From Chromobacterium paludis (lineage in GTDB: Bacteria > Pseudomonadota > Gammaproteobacteria > Burkholderiales > Chromobacteriaceae): a stretch of DNA of 64,000 nucleotides. The translations under genes were made by a program, and so were the position numbers. The stretch lies in assembly GCF_008275125.1 (NCBI RefSeq), contig NZ_CP043473.1, positions 3,472,001 through 3,536,000 on the forward strand. Reading direction: 5' to 3'. Below the pieces are notes generated by a model. That model worked only from the letters and a program-made list of their open reading frames with translations. It was not told the DNA's origin and searched no databases. Positions 36,198 to 44,516 of this stretch are shown here, one piece after another (positions within the stretch are counted from its first letter, which is position 1; every line of letters starts with the position of its first letter).

Positions 36198-37112
36198 TCA
36201 CTCCAGAATGCGGCGCACCGCCGCGCGCGCGGCCAGTTTCGCCAGGGTCAGGTCTCGGTTCGCCCAGTCCTTGTCTATGTCCTGAATGATGGCGGCGCCC
36301 TCTTCCAGCTTGCCGGCCACATTGCCCAGCGTGCAGCCCTGCAGGGTCTGTGCCAGGCGGCCCAGCTTGTCCGCCGTGTCCTGCAGCGGCTGCACCAAGG
36401 GCTTTATGGTCTCAGCCAGATGGGCGTACGGCTGGATGAATTCCTTCAGACGGCCCACGCCGTCGGCCAGGCCCGGCGCCGCCACCTGCAGGTCGTCCAG
36501 CGTCTTGGGCAGGCGCGCCACGGCGGACAGCGGGTCGCGCCGCGCCAGGTCTTTCAGCTCGCGCACGTCGTTGACCACCACCCGCGCCTTCACCGCCAGG
36601 CTCTTGACCTTGGACACCGCCTCGGTCAGCCCGCTCAGGTTGGGCTTGAGGCCGGCGCCCGGCGCCAGCTGGGTCAGCTTGGCCTGGGCCAGCCCGCTGA
36701 CGCTGCCCAGCAGGCCAGGCCGCGCGCCCAGGCCGGGCTGGCCGCCGAACTCGCGCAGCGACAGCTGTGCCTCCACCGCGATCAGATTGCCGTTGCTGTC
36801 GGTCTGGCGGCCGGTGCTGGTCAGATCGGTGATCACGAACATGCCCTTGTGATCGCCGTTGCCCAACACCAGCGCCAGCGCCTGGTGCTGCTGCCGCGCC
36901 GACTGCAAGCGCTGCAGCTCGGCATCCGGCTGGCAGTAGGCCGCGTGCAGCACCAGGTCGATGCGGATTTCGTCCAGCTTGTCGCCGACGAACTGCAGCA
37001 CCGGCTTGCCGCCTATGCGGCCGTGCTCGGCGTAGTCGCTGCCGGCGCGCTGCTCCATGCCGTCCCAATAACTGATCAGATCGAATTCGATGTCACCGAG
37101 TACCGCGTACAT
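36198..37112 (-). CDS. Tail terminator/completion protein U (P2 gpU family) with C-terminal extension
   Basis: 304 residues; P2 gpU is about half as long. The first 140 residues are typical (MYAVLGDIEFDLISYWDGME, YAEHGRIGGKPVLQFVGDKL, LREFGGQPGLGARPG). The rest is a long helical extension (QAKLTQLAPGAGLKPNLSGL, VNDVRELKDLARRDPLSAVA, IDKDWANRDLTLAKLAARAA), which is common in Mu-P2-type tail clusters. It lies between the tape measure and gpX, as in P2. Confidence 0.88.
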   Translation of the reverse strand: MYAVLGDIEFDLISYWDGMEQRAGSDYAEHGRIGGKPVLQFVGDKLDEIRIDLVLHAAYCQPDAELQRLQSARQQHQALALVLGNGDHKGMFVITDLTSTGRQTDSNGNLIAVEAQLSLREFGGQPGLGARPGLLGSVSGLAQAKLTQLAPGAGLKPNLSGLTEAVSKVKSLAVKARVVVNDVRELKDLARRDPLSAVARLPKTLDDLQVAAPGLADGVGRLKEFIQPYAHLAETIKPLVQPLQDTADKLGRLAQTLQGCTLGNVAGKLEEGAAIIQDIDKDWANRDLTLAKLAARAAVRRILE

Positions 37113-37141
37113 CGCTTGCTCCTTGTGTCATGTGGCTCTCC

Positions 37142-40100
37142 TCAACCGTGCGTCGCGTAGCCGCGGCGCTGGCGGTCGGACTCGTAGCGTTTCATCAGCC
37201 GCTCGAACTCGGCGAACGAGGTCTGCATCGCCTGCTGCACCTGCTGCTTGGTCCCGCCTTGCGCGCCGCCGCCCACGGTGATCTGCGGCGAGAAGGCGAT
37301 GTGGTAGGTGCCGCCCGCCGGTTTGGCGGGTGGCGCGCGCTTGGCCACCGCTTGCTGGATGCGCTGCAGCTGTTGCGCCTGCCTGGCTTGCTCGCTGGAG
37401 CGGGCCGCCGGCGGTTTCGCCGCGGGTTTGGCCGTAGGCGGCGAGCGCTTGGCCGCGGGTTTGGCTATCGGTTTAGGTGTCGCCTTGGGCGTTGGTTTGT
37501 GCACCGGCTTGGCGCTGGCCGTAGGCTTGGGCACGGCCACCGGCTTAGGCGGCGAGGCTCGCTGGCCCCACCAGGCTCCGGCTTTTTCGCCCAGCCACGC
37601 GCCGCCTTTCTGTCCCAGCCAACTGCCTACCTGCTGGCCCAGAACCGTGCCCACCGGACCCAGCAAGCTGCCTATCGCCGCGCCGGCCGCGCCGCCGGCC
37701 ACCGAGCCTGCCGCGCCGCCCACGGCCTTGCCGTAAGCCGCCGATTTGGCTTGAGGACTGAGTTTGGACTGATGTATCTCGGCCAGGTCCATGCCCAGGC
37801 TGAGCACATCGCCCACCACGCCGGCCTTGCGCATTGCGCCCTTGATCAAGCCCTTGGCGCCGCCCAGGGCTTTGACGCCCCGCGCGCCGGACGTCAGCGC
37901 CTTGCTCTCGGACAACACCTTTTCGACCTTGCCCACCTGGCTGGCCGCGCGTCCTTCCTTCAAGGCCGCGCCAGGCCTGAGCGCAGACTGGACCGCCGCT
38001 TTCTTCGCGCCCGTTTTGCCGCGCGAGGACTTGCCAGCCTTGCCCTCATCGCCGGTCATTTCGTCCTTGAGGAAGCCCAGGCCTGCCGTCAGCAGCTTCT
38101 GCGCCGTGCTGCCCTTGGCATTGCGGAAACGCCGCATGGCGGTTCCGGCGCTGCCCAGGTAATGCGATGCCGTCTCGCCATACTGCTGCGCCTTGTTCAG
38201 CATCTCCTGCGCCCGGTCCGCATCCGGCAACCTATTGCCCAGCATGGGGTTCAGCTTGGCCCGCGCCGACTCGTACAACTGGCGTCCGGTATCCGTTCCC
38301 AAGAAGCGGGAAGCGCCGCCAGCCGCCTTCTGCGCCATGTCGCTGCCGCGTTTGAGCTTATTGACGCCATGCTCGACGCGGTCCAGCTTGCTTAAGGGCT
38401 TGCCCGCCTGCTTCTTGGCTTCCGCGACGGCCTTGCCTGGCTTGGCCTTGGCCGCCGGTTTGGCGGCTTTCTTCTTGGCCTCGGCGACGGCCTTGCCCGG
38501 CTTGGCCTTGGCTGCCGGTTTGGCGGCTTTCTTCTTGGGCTCCGAGACTGCCTTGCCTGGTTTGGCCTTGGCCGCCGGTTTGGCGTCTTTCTTCTTGGCC
38601 TCGGCGACGGCCTTGCCCGGCTTGGCCTTGGCCGCCGGTTTGGCGGCTTTCTTCTTGGCCTCCGAGACCGCCTTGCCCGGCTTGGCCTTGGCTGCCGGCT
38701 TGGCGGCTTTCTTCTTGGGCTCCGAGACTGCCTTGCCTGGTTTGGCCTTGGCCGCCGGTTTGGGGTCTTTCTTCTTGGCCTCAGCGACGGCCTTGCCCGG
38801 CTTGGCCTTGGCTGCCGGTTTGGCATCCTTCTTCTTGGCATGCGCTGACTCATCGCCGCCCATCAACGCGCCGGCCGCCGCCATGGCTTTCTGCAATACG
38901 CCGCCCGGCGTATCGGCGTAGCTGCGCAATGCCTTGCCCGCCATCCCGCCGGCCTTGGACACGGTCTTGCCTAGCGTCTCCAGCTGCTGCAATCCACCCA
39001 ACATCTGGTCGACGCTGGGCAACACGCCGCCTAGCGCTTTGTTGAGCTTGCCGTGGACGAAGTCCAGCGCCTCGCGTCCTTCGCCCTTGGATAGCGCCGC
39101 GTGCAGCTTGCCGCTGGCGTCGGCGATCACCGCCCCGCCGCGCTTGGCGTAGTCGGCGCTGCCGATCAGGCTCTTGCCCGCGTCGCCCGGCTTCAGGTCC
39201 GTCCATTTGACGCCGTCCAGGCTGCGCAGCGCCGTGCCGGCCAGCTGGCCGCTCTTGGACACCACCTGGCCCACCGTCTCGGCGGTCTTGAGGCCGTCCA
39301 GGATCTTCTCGACGCTGGGCAGCTTGCCGTTCAGCGCGCTGTTGAGCTTGCCGTGGACGAAGTCCAGCGCTTCGCGTCCTTCGCCCTTGGATAGCGCCGC
39401 GTGCAGCTTGCCGCTGGCATCGGCGATCACCGCGCCGCCGCGCTTGGCGTAATCGGCGCTGCCGATCAGGCTCTTGCCCGCGTCGCCCGGCTTCAGGTCC
39501 GACCATTTGACGCCGTCCAGGCTGCGCAGCGCCGTGCCGGCCAGCTGGCCGCTCTTGGACACCACCTGGCCCACCGTCTCGGCGGTTTTGAGGCCGTCCA
39601 GGATCTTCTCGACGCTGGGCAGTTTGCCGTTCAGCACGCTGTTGAGCTTGCCGTGGACGAAGTCCAATGCCTCGCGCCCTTCGCCCTTGGATAGCGCCGC
39701 GTGCAGCTTGCCGCTGGCGTCGGCGATCACCGCCCCGCCGCGCTTGGCGTAATCGGCGCTGCCGATCAGACTCTTGCCCGCGTCGCCCGGCTTTAGGTCC
39801 GACCATTTCACGCCGTCCAGGCTGCGCAAGGCGGTGCCGGCCAGCTGGCCGCTCTTGGACACCACCTGGCCCACCGTCTCGGCGGTCTTGAGGCCGTCCA
39901 GGATCTTCTCGACACTGGGCAGCTTGCCGTTCAGCGCGCTGTTGAGCTTGCCGTGGACAAAGTCCAGCGCCTCGCGCCCTTCGCCCTTGGATAGCGCCGC
40001 GTGCAGCTTGCCGCTGGCGTCGGCGATCACCGCCCCGCCGCGCTTGGCGTAATCGGCGCTGCCGATCAGGCTCTTGCCCGCGTCGCCCGGCTTCAGGTCC

Positions 40101-41029
40101 GACCATTTCACGCCGTCCAGGCTGCGCAGCGCGGTGCCGGCCAGCTGGCCGCTCTTGGACACCACCTGGCCCACCGTCTCGGCAGTCTTGAGGCCGTCCA
40201 GGATCTTCTCGACGCTGGGCAGCTTGCCGTTCAGCGCGCGGTTGAGCTTGCCGTGGGCGAAGTCCAATACTTTGCGCCCCGTGCCTTGGGACAAAGCGGC
40301 ATGGGCCTTTTGACTGGCATTGGCGAAGGCCGCGCCAGCCTTCTGCGTGGCATCGGCGGCGCGAATCAGATCCTGCCGCGTCGGCAACCTGAGCTTGCTC
40401 AGCTCGATGCGGGACCAACGCCCGCCGGCGGAGGATGGAGAAGAGGGGGATGGGGAGGAGGGAGTCGAGGCGGATGTTCGTTTGGCAGGCGGGTCGCCAT
40501 CGCCGCCGTCCTTGCCGCCGCCGCTCTTGCCGTCTCCCGTCTGCACAACGCGCGGGCTGGTCTTGACTGCGCCATCGGGCGGCAGGTTGCGCTCGGCCTT
40601 GTCTTGATCGCGCCGCTGGCTCTCCAGCTTCTGCTCGATCTGACGGATGGCGGCATTCAGCCGGACCGAGGCGAATACCTCGATCCGGCTTTGTTGAACA
40701 TGCAAGGTGGACCGTACGGCGCCTCCGGGCGCCACGCTCATGCCCTGCCCGCGCCGCAAACTGGCCTGCCACGCCTCGTGCTGGCGGGTCAGCCGCCCCA
40801 ATGTGGATTCCAGCTGGCGGTGCTGTCGCTCCAGTCCGGACAGGTCCAGTCCGGCATAGGCAAGGCGGGTGCGCTCGACATTGCCGGCCAAATCCTTCTG
40901 CGCGTCGTTGAGGCGCAGGCTGCACTTGCGCAGCTCATCCAGCGCGGCGCGGGCGGAGCGGAAGGCGTTGTCGAAGACCCCGGACAGCGTCGCGCCCACC
41001 TTAAGACCGATGAAAAACTCGCTTACCAT
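37142..41029 (-). CDS. Tail tape measure protein with two internal repeat arrays
   Basis: 1295 residues. It sets tail length. The start at MVSEFFIGLKVGATLSGVFD fits the family; the frame is open to 41182 but overlaps the chaperone. Residues 30-210 are helical and Gln-rich. Residues about 210-700 consist of a 100-residue unit (KLHAALSKGEGREALDFVHG, LPSVEKILDGLKTAETVGQV, SLDGVKWSDLKPGDAGKSLI) in four near-identical copies with degenerate flanking ones. Next come seven 20-residue units, KPAAKAKPGKAV plus EAKKK or EPKKK, highly basic. The C-terminus has small Gly/Ala-rich hydrophobic helices (VAGGAAGAAIGSLLGPVGTV, WLGQKGGAWLGEKAGAWWGQ). At 1.5 angstroms per residue it would span roughly 190 nm. 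Confidence 0.9.
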   Translation of the reverse strand: MVSEFFIGLKVGATLSGVFDNAFRSARAALDELRKCSLRLNDAQKDLAGNVERTRLAYAGLDLSGLERQHRQLESTLGRLTRQHEAWQASLRRGQGMSVAPGGAVRSTLHVQQSRIEVFASVRLNAAIRQIEQKLESQRRDQDKAERNLPPDGAVKTSPRVVQTGDGKSGGGKDGGDGDPPAKRTSASTPSSPSPSSPSSAGGRWSRIELSKLRLPTRQDLIRAADATQKAGAAFANASQKAHAALSQGTGRKVLDFAHGKLNRALNGKLPSVEKILDGLKTAETVGQVVSKSGQLAGTALRSLDGVKWSDLKPGDAGKSLIGSADYAKRGGAVIADASGKLHAALSKGEGREALDFVHGKLNSALNGKLPSVEKILDGLKTAETVGQVVSKSGQLAGTALRSLDGVKWSDLKPGDAGKSLIGSADYAKRGGAVIADASGKLHAALSKGEGREALDFVHGKLNSVLNGKLPSVEKILDGLKTAETVGQVVSKSGQLAGTALRSLDGVKWSDLKPGDAGKSLIGSADYAKRGGAVIADASGKLHAALSKGEGREALDFVHGKLNSALNGKLPSVEKILDGLKTAETVGQVVSKSGQLAGTALRSLDGVKWTDLKPGDAGKSLIGSADYAKRGGAVIADASGKLHAALSKGEGREALDFVHGKLNKALGGVLPSVDQMLGGLQQLETLGKTVSKAGGMAGKALRSYADTPGGVLQKAMAAAGALMGGDESAHAKKKDAKPAAKAKPGKAVAEAKKKDPKPAAKAKPGKAVSEPKKKAAKPAAKAKPGKAVSEAKKKAAKPAAKAKPGKAVAEAKKKDAKPAAKAKPGKAVSEPKKKAAKPAAKAKPGKAVAEAKKKAAKPAAKAKPGKAVAEAKKQAGKPLSKLDRVEHGVNKLKRGSDMAQKAAGGASRFLGTDTGRQLYESARAKLNPMLGNRLPDADRAQEMLNKAQQYGETASHYLGSAGTAMRRFRNAKGSTAQKLLTAGLGFLKDEMTGDEGKAGKSSRGKTGAKKAAVQSALRPGAALKEGRAASQVGKVEKVLSESKALTSGARGVKALGGAKGLIKGAMRKAGVVGDVLSLGMDLAEIHQSKLSPQAKSAAYGKAVGGAAGSVAGGAAGAAIGSLLGPVGTVLGQQVGSWLGQKGGAWLGEKAGAWWGQRASPPKPVAVPKPTASAKPVHKPTPKATPKPIAKPAAKRSPPTAKPAAKPPAARSSEQARQAQQLQRIQQAVAKRAPPAKPAGGTYHIAFSPQITVGGGAQGGTKQQVQQAMQTSFAEFERLMKRYESDRQRRGYATHG
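38401..38841 (-). repeat. 60-bp tandem repeats (Lys/Ala/Pro) in the tape measure gene
   Basis: Seven copies of a 60-bp unit encoding KPAAKAKPGKAV followed by eight variable residues. DNA copies differ at a few synonymous or Ser/Ala, Glu/Pro positions. The strongly basic, histone-H1-like composition is unusual for a tape measure. Confidence 0.85.
39049..40248 (-). repeat. Four near-identical 300-bp tandem repeats in the tape measure gene
   Basis: The text CGTCGCCCGGCTT recurs at 39182, 39482, 39782 and 40082, exactly 300 bp apart, and the copies differ at only a few bases each. Partial, diverged copies flank the array on both sides. Near-identity implies recent expansion or gene conversion. 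Confidence 0.92.
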
Positions 41030-41112
41030 GGTGTGTGCCTGTGAAGGGGAAAAAGGGGGCGGCCGGCCCCGGCCCGGCGTGCGGGCGGCGGCCGACCAAA
41101 AATGAGGGGGGA

Positions 41113-41293
41113 TCAGATGGCGTCCAGCAATTGCTGCTGGCGCTCGCTGCGGCGCTGGACTTCGCGTTCGGCTACTTCGCACCAGAACCAGTAGTCGTCC
41201 ATGGCCAGCGCGTCGATTTCCGAAGGCGGCAGGCCCAGCACCGTCAGCAGCACTTCATCAAACGCTCTGAGCGTGCTCGTTTCCGCCCACCAT
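41113..41293 (-). CDS. Tail-assembly chaperone extension (gpE'), reached by frameshift
   Basis: In the +1 (equivalently -2) frame relative to gpE, the minus strand encodes WWAETSTLRAFDEVLLTVLG, then LPPSEIDALAMDDYWFWCEV and AEREVQRRSERQQQLLDAI before a stop at 41113. This text overlaps the end of gpE by about 36 bp and has no start codon with a ribosome site, the usual sign of a programmed frameshift that makes gpE-E'. The exact slip site was not identified; GTGGGCGGAAACG lies in the overlap. Confidence 0.65.
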
Positions 41294-41521
41294 GTCGCGA
41301 AAGCTGTCCGCCAGGGCGCGGCTGTCGGCGATGTCCAGCTGGTCGATGTCTTCCAGGGTCAGGCCGGTCATGCGGGCGAACAGGAAGTCTTCCTGGTCGG
41401 CGTCGTCCTGGCTGTGCTGGCTGGCGGCCTTCAGGTCGGCGCGCTTCAGGCGGCGGATGTCCAGCACTTCGATGCGTTGGCCGGCGGCGTTGGTGAACGG
41501 ATATTGCAGTTTGATTTGCAT
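41258..41521 (-). CDS. Tail assembly chaperone gpE / Mu gp41-like
   Basis: 87 residues starting MQIKLQYPFTNAAGQRIEVL. It matches small tail-assembly proteins of P2/Mu type (IRRLKRADLKAASQHSQDDA, GLTLEDIDQLDIADSRALAD). Together with its frameshifted extension it chaperones the tape measure before tube polymerisation. It follows the tail tube terminator and shared motif copy E, so it begins a new transcript that continues into the tape measure gene. Confidence 0.85.
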   Translation of the reverse strand: MQIKLQYPFTNAAGQRIEVLDIRRLKRADLKAASQHSQDDADQEDFLFARMTGLTLEDIDQLDIADSRALADSFRDMVGGNEHAQSV

Positions 41522-41578
41522 GATGGCTCCTTGAAGCGCGTTGGGAATGCCGTCATTTTCCGGCTTCCATGATTCGGG

Positions 41579-41600
41579 GTATGCGAAAGCGTTTTAGGAA
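41579..41600 (-). promoter_or_regulatory. Shared island motif, copy E
   Basis: The minus strand reads TTCCTAA, AACGCT, TTCGCATAC; the second half is the least conserved of the six. It lies four bases after the 41604-41641 terminator element and 58 bp before the gpE start. Confidence 0.4.
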
Positions 41601-41603
41601 GTT

Positions 41604-41641
41604 TCTTTAAAAGCCTCCCGCGGAGCATGGCCGCGGGAGGC
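41604..41641 (-). terminator. Rho-independent terminator after the tail tube gene
   Basis: Minus-strand stem GCCTCCCGCGG / CCGCGGGAGGC with a 7-base loop, followed by TTTTAAAG. It ends the transcript that starts at Gp37. Confidence 0.85.
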
Positions 41642-41652
41642 CGTCGCTGCGC

Positions 41653-42177
41653 TTAGCCGCCGATGTTCTGGCGGTACACTTCCAGCATGTCGTTGCCGGC
41701 CACGCGGTAGATGTTGGCCATGTAATCCAGCTCCAGGATGTCCTCGCCGCCGATCACCTGCTTGACGTAGGTGGCGGTGAAGGCGGAGCTGAAGTCGGCG
41801 TTTTCATGCTGCTTGAAGGTGCCCATCGGGTTCTTCTTGAACATCACCGTCAGGTAGGTCACCAGGCTGACCTGCTCCAGGCGGCCTTGCGAGCCGTAGG
41901 TTTCGATATTGGAGCGGGCCTGCAGCTGCACGGACTGGAAGGGATTGGCCACGGTCTTGGCCACGTCCTTGTACAGCGAGTTCCACTTGATCTCGCCTTC
42001 CAGCTTGTCGAAGCCGGCCGGCAGCTCGATTGTGCCGACCATGCCCAGGGCCTTGTGCTCCTTCATGATGGCCGCCACGTCCGGCAGCTTGATCTCCTCG
42101 GCGCGGCCCAGCAGGGAGTTGCCGTTGATGTAGATGTTGGCGTTGGTGATGCGGTTGATTTCAATCTTGCCGGCCAT
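41653..42177 (-). CDS. Major tail tube protein (P2 FII family)
   Basis: 174 residues. It polymerises into the inner tube. Conserved text: INRITNANIYINGNSLLGRA, IMKEHKALGMVGTIELPAGF, LEGEIKWNSLYKDVAKTVAN and ILELDYMANIYRVAGNDMLE. Length and spacing after the sheath gene (2 bp) are those of P2-like tails. No oddities. Confidence 0.95.
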   Translation of the reverse strand: MAGKIEINRITNANIYINGNSLLGRAEEIKLPDVAAIMKEHKALGMVGTIELPAGFDKLEGEIKWNSLYKDVAKTVANPFQSVQLQARSNIETYGSQGRLEQVSLVTYLTVMFKKNPMGTFKQHENADFSSAFTATYVKQVIGGEDILELDYMANIYRVAGNDMLEVYRQNIGG

Positions 42178-42179
42178 GA

Positions 42180-43616
42180 TTAATTGCCTCCTTTCAGGGT
42201 GAGCAGGTATTCCGAGGTGATCTCGGTTTCAAAGGTCAGGCGTTCCAGCGGCGGCGCCACGGTGTACTTGTAGCTGATCAGCAGGTGGCCGGAAGACAGC
42301 TCGGCGTCGGAGTTGCGCGCCGGATCGAACCAGGCCTTGAAGCCCAGCAGCGCGCCGTCGCCGATCAGCTTGCGGCCGTAACCGTTCACCGACTCCACCA
42401 AGGAATCGATGGTGGCCTGGTTCAGCGGCATATCAATGTATTGCTGGCTGAAGTAGCGGATGGACTCGTTGATCACGTCGCCGGTGCGGCGCACGTTTTC
42501 AAAGTTGCGCATGCTGGACACGGTGGGCCAGGCGGCGGTGCGGTTGCCCCACAGGCGGAAGCCGGTGCCGACGCTGTTGAACACGGTGGTGATGCCGGCC
42601 GCGTTCAGCTGGTTCACTTCGCTGTTCGGGTCGTCGATCATCGCCGACAGCTGACGCTCGACGCCGACCACGCCGGCCAGTTCCTGATTGGAGCTGGACC
42701 ACCAGAAGCCCTTGTCGTTGTCCACCTTGGCGCGCAGGCCGGCGGCGCGGGCCGACAGCGCGTCCAGGCGCAGGCCGCCGTTGCCGTCGGCCACCATCAC
42801 GTACGGGTAGCACAGGCGCACGCGGTCGCTGGAGGTGTTGAAGTTGATGGTGCCGTTGGGGCCGCGGCCGGCCAGCGCGTCGGCAAAGGCGGTGCCGATG
42901 GGCGCGTCGACGTAGGCGATGGCGTCCAGGCGGTCGGCCGCGGCGGCCAGCTCCGCCGCTACGGTGTTCTGGGTGCAGAAGCCCGGGGCGATCAGGATCT
43001 TGGCGAAGAAGCCGAACTGGTTATAGGTATCCTGCAACGCCTTGATGCCGATGCGCTTGCCGGCGGCGTTGACGCCGCCGATGATGTCGGCCGCGGTCAC
43101 CTTGGTCGGGTCGGCGTAGTCATAGCTCACTTTCAGGCTGGCACCTGCGGCGATGGCGCCGGTCTTCAGGCGGGTCAGCTTGCCGTAGGCCGCGTCCAGC
43201 TGGTAGTCGGTGCCGGCCACGTAGGTAATGCTGCCGTCGGCGCTCTTCACCACCACATTGGCCACCACCTGCTTCTGCAGCGCGGCCGCGCCGCTGACCG
43301 CATCCAGCGTCACCGTCTCGGCGGCGATGCTGGACTTGTGCACGGCCGGGTCCAGCACGTTGATGACGATCACGGAACCGGCGCCGTGGTCATAGATGGC
43401 GCTCAGCGCCTGCGGGATGGTGAAGCCCGGCAGCTGCGGGCCGAAGGCCGCGGCGTCTTTTTCGGACAGGCTCAGCACCGGCGCATTGATGCCGCCGACC
43501 GGGGCTTGCGGCGCGGTGCCGATCAGGCCGATCACGGCCGATTTGACCGTGCGCACCGGGCGCGGGCCGCGCTCCACTTCGATGGTTTCAACGCCATGCA
43601 GATAATTTGCCGCCAT
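42180..43616 (-). CDS. Contractile tail sheath protein (P2 FI family)
   Basis: 478 residues. Its presence makes this a contractile tail. Hallmarks: YLHGVETIEVERGPRPVRTV, SAVIGLIGTAPQAPVGGINA, FTIPQALSAIYDHGAGSVIV, GFRLWGNRTAAWPTVSSMRN and DAELSSGHLLISYKYTVAPP. An inserted domain around residues 100-170 (VVKSADGSITYVAGTDYQLD) makes it somewhat longer than P2 FI. It follows the DUF2635 gene by two bases. Confidence 0.96.
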   Translation of the reverse strand: MAANYLHGVETIEVERGPRPVRTVKSAVIGLIGTAPQAPVGGINAPVLSLSEKDAAAFGPQLPGFTIPQALSAIYDHGAGSVIVINVLDPAVHKSSIAAETVTLDAVSGAAALQKQVVANVVVKSADGSITYVAGTDYQLDAAYGKLTRLKTGAIAAGASLKVSYDYADPTKVTAADIIGGVNAAGKRIGIKALQDTYNQFGFFAKILIAPGFCTQNTVAAELAAAADRLDAIAYVDAPIGTAFADALAGRGPNGTINFNTSSDRVRLCYPYVMVADGNGGLRLDALSARAAGLRAKVDNDKGFWWSSSNQELAGVVGVERQLSAMIDDPNSEVNQLNAAGITTVFNSVGTGFRLWGNRTAAWPTVSSMRNFENVRRTGDVINESIRYFSQQYIDMPLNQATIDSLVESVNGYGRKLIGDGALLGFKAWFDPARNSDAELSSGHLLISYKYTVAPPLERLTFETEITSEYLLTLKGGN

Positions 43617-43618
43617 GC

Positions 43619-43822
43619 TTACGCTCCTTGTTCAGCGGTGTGGGAAGGGATTGCGGTTTCGGCTGCGGAAACCGGCTGCGCGCTCAGGTAGCCCAGCGCC
43701 ACCAGCGTGCGGGTGTAGTTGTGGTTCTCCGGCATTTCCACCTCATGGCCGGGAAACAGCATGATTTCCTGGCCGTCGGCCAGAGTGACGCCGCTGATCG
43801 GGCCGGAATACAGATACTTCAT
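43619..43822 (-). CDS. DUF2635 tail-cluster protein
   Basis: 67 residues starting MKYLYSGPISGVTLADGQEI, with FPGHEVEMPENHNYTRTLVA. This short family regularly precedes the sheath gene in Mu-like tail clusters. Its ATG overlaps the TGA of the Gp37 gene by four bases. Function unknown; it may be a small structural or assembly factor. Confidence 0.8.
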   Translation of the reverse strand: MKYLYSGPISGVTLADGQEIMLFPGHEVEMPENHNYTRTLVALGYLSAQPVSAAETAIPSHTAEQGA

Positions 43823-44277
43823 GGTTGCTCCTCGAGTGAGACTGCGGTTAGCACAGGCAAGGCATCCGGGGCGGCATCCGCCACCTGCAGGGTGTCGGTG
43901 GCCAAAGCGATGGCGTAGCGCGCCACGCCGTCGCGGTAGCCCAGGAAGGTTTCGGTCAGCAGCCACGCCGGCTGGCAATCCGGCGGCGCAAAGCCGAGGC
44001 AGCTGCGCCGGATCGCGTCCAGCACATCGCCATCCGCCTCTCCGGCGCGGCTTTGGCCGAGCAGAACCGTGATCGTCAGTTGCAGCGTGCGCAGTTGGCC
44101 GTAGCCGTCGCGCAGCGGGCCGAATTGGCTGCCGCGCAGGCACAGCAGCGCCGCGCCTTGCGGGTGCGTCAGCGGATAGTCATCCTCGGCGCCGGCGAAG
44201 TACTCGACGGTCAGCTGCGGCACGCCGGCACGCAAACGCGCCAGCAGCGCATCGACAATTTGGGAGGTGCTTGCCAC
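43819..44277 (-). CDS. Gp37 family (DUF1834) tail-cluster protein
   Basis: 152 residues. ASTSQIVDALLARLRAGVPQ, YFAGAEDDYPLTHPQGAALL, GYGQLRTLQLTITVLLGQSR and FLGYRDGVARYAIALATDTL match the Mu Gp37-type family, which may act at the head-neck or tail-completion stage. It is the first gene of the island's structural transcript, 124 bp after shared motif copy D and divergent from the Mor/C activator. Confidence 0.82.
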   Translation of the reverse strand: MASTSQIVDALLARLRAGVPQLTVEYFAGAEDDYPLTHPQGAALLCLRGSQFGPLRDGYGQLRTLQLTITVLLGQSRAGEADGDVLDAIRRSCLGFAPPDCQPAWLLTETFLGYRDGVARYAIALATDTLQVADAAPDALPVLTAVSLEEQP

Positions 44278-44385
44278 AAGGGACTCCAGGACAGGGGGAA
44301 GAGAGATGCGCCAACGCGCTCGGATCGCCGGCCAGCGAGACTGCTTGCCGAACGAGGCGAAGAATGCCGGATGAGGGAGGGAGGG

Positions 44386-44407
44386 AGCTTGTAGCCGCCT
44401 TTAGGAA
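44386..44407 (-). promoter_or_regulatory. Shared island motif, copy D
   Basis: The minus strand reads TTCCTAA, AGGCGG, CTACAAGCT. It lies in the gap between the Mor/C gene and the structural operon, 109 bp before the Gp37 start. Confidence 0.45.
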
Positions 44408-44411
44408 GTGC

Positions 44412-44444
44412 GTCACTGACATGGCGCTGACATGATGCTGACAC
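44412..44444. promoter_or_regulatory. Three helically phased direct repeats next to motif D
   Basis: On the minus strand GTGTCAG, ATGTCAG and ATGTCAG recur with an 11-bp period, one DNA turn. They stand immediately upstream of motif D and between the divergent Mor/C gene and the tail operon, so a regulator binding array is likely. Confidence 0.5.
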
Positions 44445-44516
44445 CGGTCAAAAGGCGGGCGAGCGGGAGAAATGGAAAAATGGCCGCATTGGATGACATC
44501 GCCCGCGGGAGCGCAC

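Noticed and set aside
39049..40248. Regular 300-bp repeats considered as a CRISPR or other array.
   Set aside because: The repeats are contiguous, lack spacers and are in frame within a coding gene.
38850..40925. A long alternative frame (691 codons) inside the tape measure gene.
   Set aside because: It follows the 300-bp DNA repeats in a shifted frame and is Arg/Gln-rich without recognisable domains; the tape measure frame explains the DNA.
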